64,000 bases of DNA from Tribonema minus (taxonomy: Eukaryota > Sar > Xanthophyceae > Tribonematales > Tribonemataceae). Each line of letters begins with the position of its first letter. The first letter of the stretch is position 1. The stretch covers positions 1-64,000 of the forward strand of contig JAFCMP010000147.1 in the NCBI GenBank assembly GCA_017506865.1. The letters run 5' to 3'. Shown in pieces: positions 13,871-25,900 of the stretch. The position numbers and the translations under genes were made by a program. Under the pieces are notes generated by a model. That model made no database searches and had not been told where the DNA came from. It was given only the letters and a program-made list of their open reading frames with translations.

Positions 13871-16047
13871 TCACCTCCGCGCACCCTGGCCGGAGCCGCG
13901 CCGCAACCCCGCAGCGCCGCCGCCGCCGCCGTCCCCGCCCTGAGCGCTGCCGCCGCCGCTGAGCAGGCTGCCGAGGCCGGCGCCCGCGTTCGCGCGCGCC
14001 TCCTCCTGGAGGCGGTTGAACTTGGACTTGAGGTTGCGCGGGCGGAAGACGGCGTGCGCGAGGCACGTGGCCGCGGCGAGGCCGCTCGCGTAGAGCAGCG
14101 TCGCCGCGGCGCCCGTCGTCGCGAGCAGCGTGAGGATGAGGACGATCGCGATGAAGCGGCGCTCGGGCGCGGAGACGGCGCGCCCGGAGACGACGACGGC
14201 GCGCCCGGATGTTTCCGTGGGGAAGAGGAAGACGAGGAGGGCGAGGGAGGCCGCCGCGACGAGCAGCAGCGCCGGCGAGCTGACGCTGCGGGGAGGCGGA
14301 GCGCGTGAGCGGAGAAGAAATGGCGGGGGGCTTGTGAGAGTTGTGTGCAGAGTGGGGTGTTGTGACACCGGTGGTGAGGCGTATCGTGGGCTGAGGCACG
14401 CATGCAAACAGGGCCGCCGCCGGTGCAAAGGCGTCTACAAGAGGTACTCACAGGCTAGTGCACACGGCGTCAAAACAGCGCCTGAGCACATATGGGATGC
14501 CGTGGCCTATCACATGTGTATGGCTGCCATGCACGATGCCTGTTGCGACTGGCTGCACTCAGCGAATGGCGGGGGATCCAGGCCGGGCACGCTACATATG
14601 CCTGCCAACCATGTTTTGAAACCATCTGGTCATTGGCCTGATGACAGTTACCTAGCATAGGTACAAATGTGCCAAAACACTTGCTGCACAGCCAATGATG
14701 TGGTGATGTGCATGTATGGTGGAAGATACATGCATTGGCGGATCAAATGGCAGACCTGAAAGTCAGAGGCTCACCGTACTCGCCTGTGCATGTCAACCGG
14801 GACAAGAGCCCCAAACGAGCAACACCTTGCCACTGCACGCAGTTCGCCGCCCAAAGCGCAGGGCGCACGCCACTCTTCACCCATTCTCATAACTGCAATT
14901 TATTGCAAGCGTTGGCCTTAACTGCTGCAGCAGCATGAGCACTCACATGAACACTAGGATGCTGCCAAAAACGACGAAGCAGTAGTTCCCCCGGTAGTGC
15001 AGCATGTTGGTGGTTATCCGCTGTGATGGAGGCGCAGCAATGGCAGCAGGGGCGCCAGCAAAGCAGCAGCGCGGGCGCAATAAGAAATGTGGCGAGCGCT
15101 GGTGCACAAGTTCAAACACGACGCCGCAGCGCACACCCGAACAGGTGTTGAAGACATGCCTTGTGTTCAGGAGCGAATGTGCAGGGTGCAAAGGTTGCAA
15201 TTCGCTCGCTCGTTAACGATGGTGTGGGTGAGCTGCGACCAAGCCAGCGCAATTTCACTCTGTTGCAGTTGTTGCCCCTGGAAGAAACATGACCCCCCTT
15301 GAGGCGTTTCAGTTACACGCTGAAGGCTCATGTCGTTGGTGAGCGGGATGATGCGCTGCCGCAGCGCAGTGATCGCGTTGCCCTGCTTGGCCGCTGTTCA
15401 GTCATATGTTGCTGACACTGCCGTATCTCAAAGGACACAGGAAGTGCAGATCATGGCTCGCAGCTCAAAGCGACAAGCGCAGATGTTGGCTTGCTGCTCG
15501 CGCATTGCCGCGGTAGCCAGCAGAGCCCACGCTCGAGCAGCTGTCTGCTGGACTGCCGTGCCGCATTGTCATGCACACCATCGAATCTTCACCTGTGCAG
15601 CCATGTGCTCAAATGACGGGTCACTCAAGATAACGGACAGTACACACACGCGTGCCGGCGGCTCACATGAGCCCATAGCTGAACCGACAGTGAAAACCCG
15701 GCACATGTCATGCTGCTGAGCACCAGACGACGTGCACAAGGGCGCCTTGGTGAGCGTAGGTTTTCTGCCAGCAAAGTACCCTGCGAAAACTAGTGCGCAC
15801 ATGATCAGCAATCATTCACATGCTAAGCAAGGTTCACCTCATCTAGCACTTCCTTCGTCCAGGCCCGCGGTGGCTTGAACTGCTCGAAAAACTCCCCCCA
15901 AGGCCTCATATTTCGCCATGATAGTGATTGCAGCTCGCTTGCAATTGATTGCAGCTCTCCCATGATTCCTGACCCAGGGTCTGCTGTGCCTGGGCTCTGC
16001 CGAGCTCCTGCTGCCTCCGCTTGAAATCGGCGCCTGAGCTCCGCCAT
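13871..16047 (-). CDS. PRA1-family (prenylated Rab acceptor) membrane protein, 3 exons
   Basis: Exons 15838-16047, 14947-15020 and 13871-14285 join in phase (0, then 2) into about 232 aa. The N-terminal exon ends with RNMRPWGEFFEQFKPP, the conserved RPW motif before the membrane region. The next exon gives RITTNMLHYRGNYCFVVFGS, matching the family N-Y signature. The third carries two hydrophobic hairpins (SSPALLLVAAASLALLVFLF and FIAIVLILTLLATTGAAATL) and the plant/algal-like tail FRPRNLKSKFNRLQEE. PRA1 proteins sit in Golgi/ER membranes and bind prenylated Rab GTPases in vesicle traffic. The C-terminal Gly-rich tail is not conserved. Function is inferred from the family. Confidence 0.9.
14286..14946 (-). 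other. PRA1 intron 2
   Basis: An intron of about 660 bases, donor GTGAGT, acceptor CCCCGCAG. No gene seen inside. Confidence 0.6.
15021..15837 (-). other. PRA1 intron 1
   Basis: An intron of about 820 bases, donor GTGAAC (weaker than the other donors here), acceptor ATCACAG. No gene seen. Confidence 0.6.
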
Positions 16048-16680
16048 ATGGCAAACTTTAGCCTATAATCTGCCTGGGAGGTGGCTAGGGTGGTATTCAC
16101 TTGTTTATGAATTCACAAAACCTCACAGCCCTCCCCACCTATGGTGGGCGCCAGCCAACTCGGGGAAGTGGGCGGGTCACTTTGAAGTGAAGTGCAAGTG
16201 GGGAGAGTCACCTTTTCTGGAGCAAGACGTCAAGATGCATGGCGACAATACGCGACATGCAATGAGAAGTTTCAGCACAATTGCATAGAGCAGCTTGGCC
16301 CGTAGCCAGATAACCTTCTCCAAATACTTGTTGAAGAAGCAGATGACTACCGTCAATGGCTAGCAGTCCCAACGAGCAAGCTATGCCAAGATGCAGCAAG
16401 CAGCACCAACAAGTATGGCCACAGAGCAAGTGAATATTCTGATGCGCAACTTCCGTAGTAGCGTCGGCTGGCCAAAACGGCGCAAACACAGTGCACGGCG
16501 AGAGCAAGCAACTGTGGGACCAGAACCATCTCTTGAAAGGAGAGTCGTGCTGTGAAGGGCGCTCTCATTTATGAATGAGTGTCAGTGTATAAAGAAAACA
16601 AAAGAAAGGTTCGACGGGCAAGTTGTTAGCGACAACCAGCGACACCCCAAGTACAGCAATCACTAGATATGTGCCGGGTG
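16048..16680. other. Intergenic region between PRA1 start and the 730-aa gene end
   Basis: Lower in GC than the exons on either side. No coding sequence or repeat recognised; presumed PRA1 promoter and the 3' flank of the next gene. Confidence 0.5.
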
Positions 16681-18873
16681 CTAGAAGGTGCTGTGCCGCC
16701 GCGTTATCGGGGAGGCCAGTTGGCCGAGCCCGTCGCCCAGCTCATAAGCAACTGCCGTCGCCGTGATGGACAGCGGCTGCTGCCTGCACGCCCCCCGAAA
16801 ACTACCGGTCAGGCTGTGCTGCTCAGCGCTGCTGCTCTCCGCTCCCCCCTCCGCTTGACACCCCCCGTTTGAGCCCTGCGTTACCTCGTACCTCTTCCGC
16901 CTCCGCCCCCAGTCGTAACCCAATGCCGCGGCCGCCTCGGCCGGCGCGGAGTCGTCCGTCACCTCCGTCCCTTCGCACTTCAAGTTGTAGTTGCCCAGGG
17001 GGCTCAACACCAGGAGCGCGGGTCTCGAGCCGGCCCTCCGCGGCGTTCTCGTCCGCGCCGCGTCCGCTGCCGCTGCCGCCGCCGCCGCCGTCGCCGCGCT
17101 CTCCGGCGGCGCGCCTGGCGCGGCAGCAGCGCTCGGCCTGCCGGCGCTCGCGCCGCGCCGCTGCGGCCGCGGGCTGGGGCTGCGCACGAAGAAAGCGGAG
17201 GGGACGAGGGGGGAGGCGCAGCTGTGCCCCGGCCTGCCTTCCGACGCCGCTGCCGCTGCGCGCCCTCTGCCGCGCGCGCTGCCGCCGGGGCTCTGCAGCG
17301 GGAGCGCACTTGGGTTGCGGCGTGGTGACGGCAGCCGCGCCGCCGCGCTGGCAGGCCTCCCTGCTGCCGCGCCATGGGCCCACAGCCTGTCGAGATGTCG
17401 CAACTGCACGGTGACGTGGTTGTGGGCGCTGCTGGCGCTGGTGCCGCCGCCGCCGCCAGTGTCGCCAGCACCGCCGCGGGTGCTGCTGCTGCTGAGGCTG
17501 CAGCCGCCACTGAACAGGCTCCTGCTGTCGCTGGCGCAGCTGCTGCTCATTTCGCTGCTGCAGCTGCCCTCATCGTCGCTCTCAGCGGCTGCCGCTGCTG
17601 CTGCTGCCGCCGGCGCCACCGCCCGCCCTGCTGCTCTATCATGTCTGCTGTTGGAGATTGGCGTTGCGTGTCTGCCTGGCTGCAGCTGCTGGTGCTGCGC
17701 AGGCGCGTGCGCCCGGCAGAGCGGTGAGTGTAGCGGCGGCGCCTCCGCTGTCGCTGCCGCTCGCATCGCTGCTGCCAACGGTGATGCATGGAGAGTTGGC
17801 GGCCGCGACGCTGGCTTTATCGGCGACCACAGCTCTGCGCTGGCGCTGCTGCTCCGCCAGTGCTGCCGCCACTGCGCGCTCTGCTGCGCCGCCCAGCGCA
17901 GCAATTTGTGTGCCCCAACGCAGCAATCGCCGTTGCGGGTGGCCCGATCCTCCTGGTGATGCTGCTGTTGCTGCTGCTGCTGTGGCTGCTGCTGCTGCTG
18001 CGGCTGCTGCTGCTGTGCACTTCTACATGCTGTCCAGCTGCCGACGTCACGCACGAGAGGGTCCACCATGAGCTTCTGGAGCTTGGCGCGATTGTGCGGC
18101 GTCGTGGCGGTGATGTCGAAGGCGCGCAGCAGCTCCACAACGTGGTGGCCTTCGCTCCGCGCTAGATGAGCCGCAGCTTGAGCCCAGCTGAGAGCGGCGA
18201 TGCCGCTGCCTGGGGTGACTGTGTCACTCTCAACTGCGCCGCTTGACGAGCACACTAGTCCGAGAACTGAAAGCACGGTGGTGACCATCACAATCACCGC
18301 GAGTGGCGGCTCCGCGAGGGCCGCGAGTTGCAGCATATCTTGCGCATGCGGGTACCAAGTAAGGTCCTGCGCAGAACAGCGAGCTTCGTACGTGTCGAAG
18401 CCGCTCCTTGTTTCACTATCTACGTCGCTATACTCGTTCTCGTACGCCGAGCCGGCATTCGATGAGGCTCGCTGGCTCGAGCTCGCGCCTTCGCCTTCGC
18501 TAGTTGTCCTGCTGCTGCTCGTGATTGGACTTCGTGCGCATTCCCCTGCGCTGGGCTCTCGCAGACCGTGCCACCGATCGTACACGGGCATGCGTGCTCG
18601 CGACCCGCTCTCCAAGGCGGCACCATCTGCGATACAGCTGCGGTCCGGCTTGGTGACAGCACGTTCGCCACGGAGAGCCTGCGCGCTACGCGGCCGTAAG
18701 GCAGATAACGCTTTGCGCAAGGTGCTGAAGGAGCTGCTTCTTGGGGCTGCCACCTGCTGGTCGGACGCTCTAGTTGTCGTTGCGGTGATGGTACTCTGCA
18801 GACTCGTCACAGAGCCCCGCCGTGCTGGTGCATGCGACGACGGCGGGCACCTAGATGGCGCTATCCTCGGCAT
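16681..18873 (-). CDS. Unknown 730-aa low-complexity protein with one predicted membrane segment
   Basis: One continuous frame from an ATG at 18873 to a stop at 16681, with no splice site needed. I do not recognise the family. The N-terminal ~190 residues are Ser/Arg-rich. One hydrophobic segment, LAVIVMVTTVLSVLGLVCSS, lies near residue 200. A partly ordered stretch follows (ALSWAQAAAHLARSEGHHVV, then RAFDITATTPHNRAKLQ), which could be helical and vaguely ankyrin-like. Then come a Gln-rich tract encoded by CAG/CAA repeats (near 17960-18020) and long Ala/Ser/Arg-rich disordered regions. The C-terminus has NYNLKCEGTEVTDD and a basic WGRRRKRYEV. Opposite-strand frames of 130-320 codons overlap it but are pure low complexity, so I prefer the minus frame by length. 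Whether the whole frame is translated is uncertain. Confidence 0.5.
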   Translation of the reverse strand: MPRIAPSRCPPSSHAPARRGSVTSLQSTITATTTRASDQQVAAPRSSSFSTLRKALSALRPRSAQALRGERAVTKPDRSCIADGAALESGSRARMPVYDRWHGLREPSAGECARSPITSSSRTTSEGEGASSSQRASSNAGSAYENEYSDVDSETRSGFDTYEARCSAQDLTWYPHAQDMLQLAALAEPPLAVIVMVTTVLSVLGLVCSSSGAVESDTVTPGSGIAALSWAQAAAHLARSEGHHVVELLRAFDITATTPHNRAKLQKLMVDPLVRDVGSWTACRSAQQQQPQQQQQPQQQQQQQHHQEDRATRNGDCCVGAHKLLRWAAQQSAQWRQHWRSSSASAELWSPIKPASRPPTLHASPLAAAMRAAATAEAPPLHSPLCRAHAPAQHQQLQPGRHATPISNSRHDRAAGRAVAPAAAAAAAAAESDDEGSCSSEMSSSCASDSRSLFSGGCSLSSSSTRGGAGDTGGGGGTSASSAHNHVTVQLRHLDRLWAHGAAAGRPASAAARLPSPRRNPSALPLQSPGGSARGRGRAAAAASEGRPGHSCASPLVPSAFFVRSPSPRPQRRGASAGRPSAAAAPGAPPESAATAAAAAAAADAARTRTPRRAGSRPALLVLSPLGNYNLKCEGTEVTDDSAPAEAAAALGYDWGRRRKRYEVTQGSNGGCQAEGGAESSSAEQHSLTGSFRGACRQQPLSITATAVAYELGDGLGQLASPITRRHSTF

Positions 18874-19654
18874 GTTGGCGCAGCTCCACTACAGGCACCG
18901 ACATACCGTAGGGCTACCAATGCACTAAGAATTCGCACAGGCTGCTTGCAGCTCAGCCATCCTCCAAAACAAACACCGATTTTTACAGTTTCAGATCTTG
19001 AAACCGTGGGAGAGAATGAGAGAAGAAAAAGCGTGTGGGGGGGGTGAGTCCCGGTGACGTGGAAAAGTTTGGGCAAGGATCTTTTTAGAAGCCTTCAAGA
19101 TTGCCTATGTAAAGGTTCACACTGCATCGCCAGTCCAGTCAGTTGTGCAACAGTCAGGCCCTCTGCTACTAGCTGGTGTTGGCAAATGTGATTTGGGAGG
19201 CTTGGGGGGCACCTGTAGATGCGAGCAAACATGCAGAGCCCTTCTGTCTGAGTGCTGCTTGAGGTCTTAACAGAATTACATATGTTCTCCATTGGCGAAC
19301 TGACAAGCGAGGGGCCCGTGAGCTGACGGTCATTAGCATGGCTTGTGCTTTTATGGCACGTCTGTGGCAAGATGACACCTTCAAAGTGAAAATGCACAGC
19401 ACTCCACGCCCCCGCGCAAGCGTCAAATTTCAGTGAAGGTCTCAGAAGGCGCATCTCAGTGCACGCACAAACGCGACGTTGACTTGCAACACAAGCACCA
19501 CGAAAGCATTCGCCCCGCCACGCCAGATGTTGCAGGCTGTACATTCGCGCAGCTGCCATCAACAACAAACAATCATCATCACAGGGCGAGGTCGATCTTC
19601 CGCAGCTGCGCAGAGCCCGCGCTCTCCGCCGTCCGCCGGCTGCCCGCGCTGCGA
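18874..19654. other. Intergenic region between the 730-aa gene and CCDC39
   Basis: The 5' flank of the 730-aa gene and the 3' flank of CCDC39. No coding sequence, RNA gene or array recognised. Confidence 0.5.
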
Positions 19655-19897
19655 CTACTCCCCCCCCCCTCGCTGCCACCGCGCGATGACGACCCCCCCC
19701 CCCCGCCCCCCCCCCCCCGCCCCCGCCGCGTGCCCCGGCGGCGCGCGCTTGGGCACCGTCAGCCCGCGCCGCTGCACCTCCGCGAACAGCGCGTCCTGCA
19801 TCTCGGGGAACTCGCGCGCGAGCTGGCCGAGCGTGAACAGCACGCCCGCGGCGCCGTCGCGCAGCGCCTCCGCGCGCAGCGACTTCTCCGCGAGCGT

Positions 19898-19930
<33 letters not shown>

Positions 19931-22900
19931 CGCCGCCGCCGCCGCCGAGCGGTGCGCCTCGCGCAGCCGCGCCAGCCGGTCGGCGGCCTTGCGCGCCGCG
20001 GCGTCGCACGCGGCAAGGTCCGCGGCGACCTGCGCTGTGGCACCGCTCAGCGACGCGTTCTGGTCGCGCAGGCGCTCCGACTGCGCGCCGAGCGTCTCGA
20101 GGCGCGCCGCGTCCTCCTCGAGGTCCGTCTGCAGGCGCTGCACCTCCTTCTTCTTGCGGAAGAGGGCGTCCTGCGCAAGCTGCAAGGGGGCGGGGGGGGG
20201 GCGCGGGGGGGGGGGGGGAGGGCGGGGGGGTGATTGGGGGCGGAGGGAGAGCGGTGTGGGTAAACTGGTGCTGAGGGTCGTGGTCTGTGGTGCATCTTCA
20301 CATCAATGTCTCAATGTGGAGCCTGCAAAGCTTGACGTGACATGCGAGTCCATTCGTCCTCCTGCATGTCTGTCCGCACGCACTGCAGCGCCTCTTTTCT
20401 CGCGGCGGCGGCACCCTGTGGCAGCGATACGCGCGTTGTGAGCGCTGCCCTGGGGCAACTCTGCACGTAATGGGGCAACTCTACACGTAAGTGTCTGCAA
20501 CAGTTGACTCTCAGGTGGCGCACAAGATTGCGGCCTGTCGTTGCCATTCAGAGCCGCAGTGCGGAGAGGGTCAACTCAACTTGTGCTGTTGTCATGTGAT
20601 GCACACACGAGCTGAGCAATGTCAGCACTGTGGCGCTTTAGCAGAATACTCATGATGTCGATGTTGGGCGCACGATGCCCAGTGGGCTTTGAACGCATTG
20701 ATGCATCATCAACAGGTTCACAGCCAATGATACTGGTCTGAATTGCACTGCGCTTGGTATTTCTGCCTAAAATAGGCAGGATTGACGTCACCTGCAGCCA
20801 TCCACGTCAGCGTTGCTCATGAAAGTGCGGACACAATGAATTCCTAGCCATGCCTGCACACGGTAAATAACCCAGGCCGCCACGGGAAGCAAGGAGCTGC
20901 CAGAACCCCACCCCCTGCATCTGGCACGCGCCGCAGGCGCCATCAGCTCACGCACGCTCTGCCGCAGCCGCAACCACACCCCCCTTGCTCTCCGCGCACG
21001 CGACACGCTTCCCCCCCCACACCCATGCATTCCCCCCCCCTCACACACACACATAACCCCCTTCCGCACACAAACATCCCCCACCCCCCCTCTCGCGCTC
21101 ACCTTCCCCTGCTGCTCGAGCTGGCGCAGCAGGTCCGCCTGGCCGCCGTCGGGGTCCGCGCGCGCGAAGCTCATGCGGAAGTCGACGTTGCGCGCGTTGA
21201 GGTGCTGCAGCGTGTTCTCCAGCGCGCGCATCTCGCGCTCGCGCTTCTGGATCTCCTGGTCCAGCTCGTCGCCCTCGCGCTGCAGCTCCTCGCGCCGCTG
21301 CGCCGCCGCGATGATGTAGTAGGCCTGGACAAGGGGGGGGGGGGGGGGGGGGGGGGGGAGGTGATTGCCGTGCTGGTTGACTCGCCACCCGCGCCTGCCA
21401 TTTTCAGTAGTGAGGACGGCCAGGGTTCAAGGGAAGGGTAGGGGGGCGGGGGGGGAGGGGTTATTGTGTTGTCTGTTGACTCGCCAGCAGTGCCTGACTT
21501 CATCAGTGTTGAGAAGGGCCAGCAGGGGGTGCTGGATATACTTCAAAGTTGAAGCACCGGATCGCTATTTCTCGGCGCTCCACATCTACACGGACACAAG
21601 GAGAGCGCCGCCGTCAGGGCGTGGATGGGAAGGTGCTGAGCCCCCCTATGGCCGAGCGACGATGATGCGCTGCACCAGTCATCTGCATCAATGGGCTTCA
21701 GTGGAGCGGCACACTCATGTTACGCCGGGGATGCCAAGCTCCATACCCGCACACGCAAGATGGGGTCACGAATCAGCATGCGTCGGGCGAGAGTGCCAGT
21801 GTGCCTGCCACCGTGGAGTCCACATGGCACATCATGTCCTCAACACAACGCACCAGTGTCTATCATCCGCACACCACCACCCCGCTGCTGCTTTCAAAGA
21901 CCTACCTGACTGCTGCCGCCGGCCCCCGCCCCCCCCGCGCCCCCCCCCCCTCGCGCTCCATCCCCTCCGGCGGCGCAAACGCCTTCGTCAGCGTCTCGTA
22001 CTTGGCGCGCAGCTTCTCCACGGCGGCGCGGCGCGCGCCGAGCTCGAGCTGGACGCGGTGGCGCTCCTCCTCCGCGGCGCGCAGCGCCGCGCGCCGCACG
22101 TCGCGGTGCGCCGCGACCTCCGCGCGCCGCTCCTCGACGGAGACGCCGAGGCGCGCGCGTCGCGCCTCGAGCGCGAAGACGGCGTCAGCGCGGCCGCACA
22201 GCGCGTCGCGCAGGCGCCGCGCCTCGAGCTTCATGAGGTCGAGCTGGACGGCGGAGCCCTCGCGCGCGGCGCGCGCGCGCGCGCGCGCGCGCCCTCCGCC
22301 GCCGCGCACCCGAGCTCGAGCTCGTTGAGGGACTCGCGCAGGGCGTCGCGCGCGCGCGCGCCGCGCCGCCGCGCCGCCGCAGCGCCGCGCGCAGCTCGTT
22401 GGCGAGGTTGCGCGCCTGCGCGACGAGCATCTTGCGCGCGTCGCGCTCCGCGGCGGCAACGGTCTCGAGCTCCGCAATGCGCGCCTGCAGGCCCGCCTTC
22501 TCCTCGTCGGAGCGCTCGCCGAGGCCGCGCGCGACCTTGCGCTCCATCTGCGCGCAGGGGGGGTGGGGGCGATGGGGGGGGCAGCGGGGGGGGGGGAGGG
22601 GGGTGAGCAGGCTGGTCGGATGCATGCGTTTCTGATTGGGGACGCGGGTTGGGCAGAGAGAGAGAGAGGAGAGCTGCCAAGGCGCAGTAGTGCCAGGGCG
22701 CTAGGCGCCTGGGGCTGGAGACATGACAGCCAGTGAGATCATGGCAAGCACACCATAGTGGCCAGCGGTCCAGTATGGCGAGGCACCAGTAGTTGCCAGA
22801 ACTTGCCAGAACCTACCAGAGAACCCCCAGCAAATGGTGTATGGCCTAGTCCCCTTACATGTACTGGGGTACGCACTGTGCATTGGATTAAAAACTCACA

Positions 22901-25900
22901 GACAAAGGTAGGTTAGCCTAGGGTTAGGGTCAGGGTATGCGTTAGGATGGAAGGGAATGCAGGTTTGCTCAGCTGGTGGTACGCGTCACGAGCATCACAC
23001 ACACGGGTGCAACGCGCAACGTTTGCGGCGTGGCTTGCATTGGTGTCGAGAGCACTTGCCGCGGAAGCTTGCGGATCCGTGCGCATCAAGCACGGAGCCG
23101 TCAGTGCCATCCGACAGTGGACTCCATGTTACCGTCTTACAACTGATGTCAATGCCATTCAAGACCACTGACATGTGCGCTGTGTTTGTACATACACTGC
23201 ATCCCGTGCTTGCATCACGCATGCGACAGGTACAGTATGTACAATCGTTCAAGTGCTGTGGTGCCGTGAAAATGTGCCCGCTGAGATCGCCTGCCACCTT
23301 GCAACCTGTTCTTCAAGCGCTGTCTACGTACGAGCACCTATGAGCTGGCACTGTCACATACGTCAAGAAAGCCTGCAAGCGCAGTATGGATCTCACTGGT
23401 GTCACCAGCACAGCGGCCGCAGTTGTCAGAAGGCGTGCCAAGCTTGCACACCGCTTTGCGCACCATTTGAAGGCACACTAGCCGGTGAGGTCAACGCAAC
23501 ATCTGCGACTTGTGTCATACGTGCTTTGCAGTCTCAGTTCCTTGAGCACAATGTGCACCACGAGCGTCAGCAGCATGCGGCACGCGCTCAGTGCTTCCGC
23601 AGCGCTCTCGATGAGCCCCCATGCCACCAGGCGCTCTGTCTGAGCCGCACAGCAGACGTCGCTGTAGTCCAAGCACATCGCCGCCGACCTGGCGGCGCGC
23701 ATACCAGCGTCCAGCATATGCACATGTGCTACAGCCCCCCCCCCCCCCCCCGGGGCACACCCCCCTGAAGTTAAATGAGGCAGGATGCTCAGCAGCGCAC
23801 ATGGCCCCGGGAAGCACAGCGCTAGCCAACGTGCGCTGAGCGTCGCATACGGCAAACAATGCGTGTCGTGTTGCCACGTGGGCTTTGCAGTCCAAGCGGG
23901 CCACGCGCCATGTGCCATATGCGTGCTCGCCATGTGAGGCAGGCATGCGACGCGCTGAGTCCTAATGCCAACCCTGTCCGCCCACAGGAGCTCGACGCAG
24001 CGGCGAGTGGCATTTCTGCTAGCGCGCAATAGAGGAACGCGCTAGAGCTTGCCGGATAACCCCCTTCAAGTTTCCCCAACCCCACTGAACGTGCTGGGTT
24101 ATGCACCGTGCATCGCATTCCAGCGCTCACAGACAAAGGTAGGTTGGGGTAGGAGTGGGGTTCGAGTTAGGATGGCAGGGCTTGCAGGAATGCTCATGGA
24201 TCCTGGCATGCATTGCGAGTATGGCGCGGCCTTGGCGATGTGATGTGCGCTTGACATTGGAGCAGCCACCGCAGTCATGCGGACGACTGCGCGCGTTGTG
24301 TAGAGGGCACAGCGGATGGGCAGCGCCGCCCAATCACACACTGAAAACGACTGTGCGTCGAACATCTGATGTCATTACATGGTACACGTGCATGTGGTGC
24401 ACATAGTGCTGTCTGCGTGCATGAAGCACTTGCATTATGCATGTTCGCAGCGGACAATGTGTCGTTACCACGATTTGGGGTCCTTATTTCAGGCGCACTG
24501 TACGAGGGCAGCACGCCCTCACCTCTCAAGGTCGCATCGTCAGATTCGTGTATGCACTCATGGTGTCACTCATGTGCCGGCAATAGTTGCGCAGTTGACT
24601 GCAGAGGCTGCACGACTTGCATGCCATCTGAAGACATGCTTCAACGTATCACCAGCCATTTAACCACTGTGTATCCCGCTGTGTCGAACTCTTGAGCGTC
24701 CTACAGGCAGTGCTAGCACCAGCAGCAACGGCTCTCGGAGCGTGCGCGCTGAGCTCCCGTGCCGCGCGGCACTCCATCTGAACCTTGCAGCAGATGCCTG
24801 ACAGACAGCTGCACCAGAGACGGCACACGTCACTGGCATCAAGCACCAGTGCCACACCGTCAGCTATACCATAGCAGCGCTCAGGCTGGCCCTGCCGCTC
24901 ACGCCCGAAGCCGGGTGCGGGCACATGAGACGGCGAATACTGCGCACGCCAACACGCACTGAGCATTGTGCACGGCGGCTGCGTCGCGTGCCGCTGCAGC
25001 CTTGTGGCCCGGCTCAGCCGTGTCAGACGCCAAGCGCTCAGTGCCATGTGCACGCGTGCTCGTCGTGTGAGGGCACGGCGCGTGACGTCTTGCCCTAACC
25101 CTAAGTAAGCAGCATGCCTTGCAGCCTCGACCCTAACCCTAGCCTTAACGCTCTCTCTCCTTGACGCTGACCGTTGAATGCGCGTGCTGCGCGGAGTCTG
25201 CGAGCGCGCGCTGCGTGCTCACCGTGGCGGTGGTGTGAGGCGTGACTGCAGTGACATGCTCTCATAGCATAGTGCCGGACCGTGTACTCTGCTCACAGAA
25301 ACTCGTCCTGTTTAAAGTACTTCGCAAGTTGGCATCCGCATCAACATCTTGCATATACTGGGCGGTCAGATGGCGGTTTGCCGCTATCGGTTTTGCGAAT
25401 CGCATCTCAATAGACGGAGCTCCTAATAAGTGGCAAAATGTGCCGCTCTCTCGCGACTGAGCGGTTGTAGCCATGCAGTCATGTCCAGTCATCTCACATT
25501 CACTCCATGCGCGGCATCAGCAAAGTGGTGCACGGCGTATCTTTCAATACGCCGCTATAGTCATATACTTTGTTGAAGTATACAGACAGTGTACATCGAC
25601 CGTCGGTTCACTGCGCACCATGCTAGTAAACAGTTCCACCCATCATGCTGCCCTGTAGGCGCACAGAGTGCTGCCCACGCCGCCTCGCAGCACAGGTGAT
25701 GGAAGCCTATAGGGTGTACCAGAGTCGTTTTGCATTGAAACGCAAGCCTGCCGTAATGGCAGCGTTAGGGTTAAGCCAGGGTGAATGTTAGTCTAACCCT
25801 AACCCTAGCCTTCCAACCCTGACTCGTACCCATGCACACGCGCATAAAACGCTTACGTCTTAGACTTGGAAGTATCATGTCATGTACTGCTGGAATAGAA

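Noticed and set aside
16991..17959. Plus-strand open frame of 322 codons
   Set aside because: Pure low-complexity Ala/Arg/Leu opposite a longer minus-strand frame; typical GC-rich antisense shadow.
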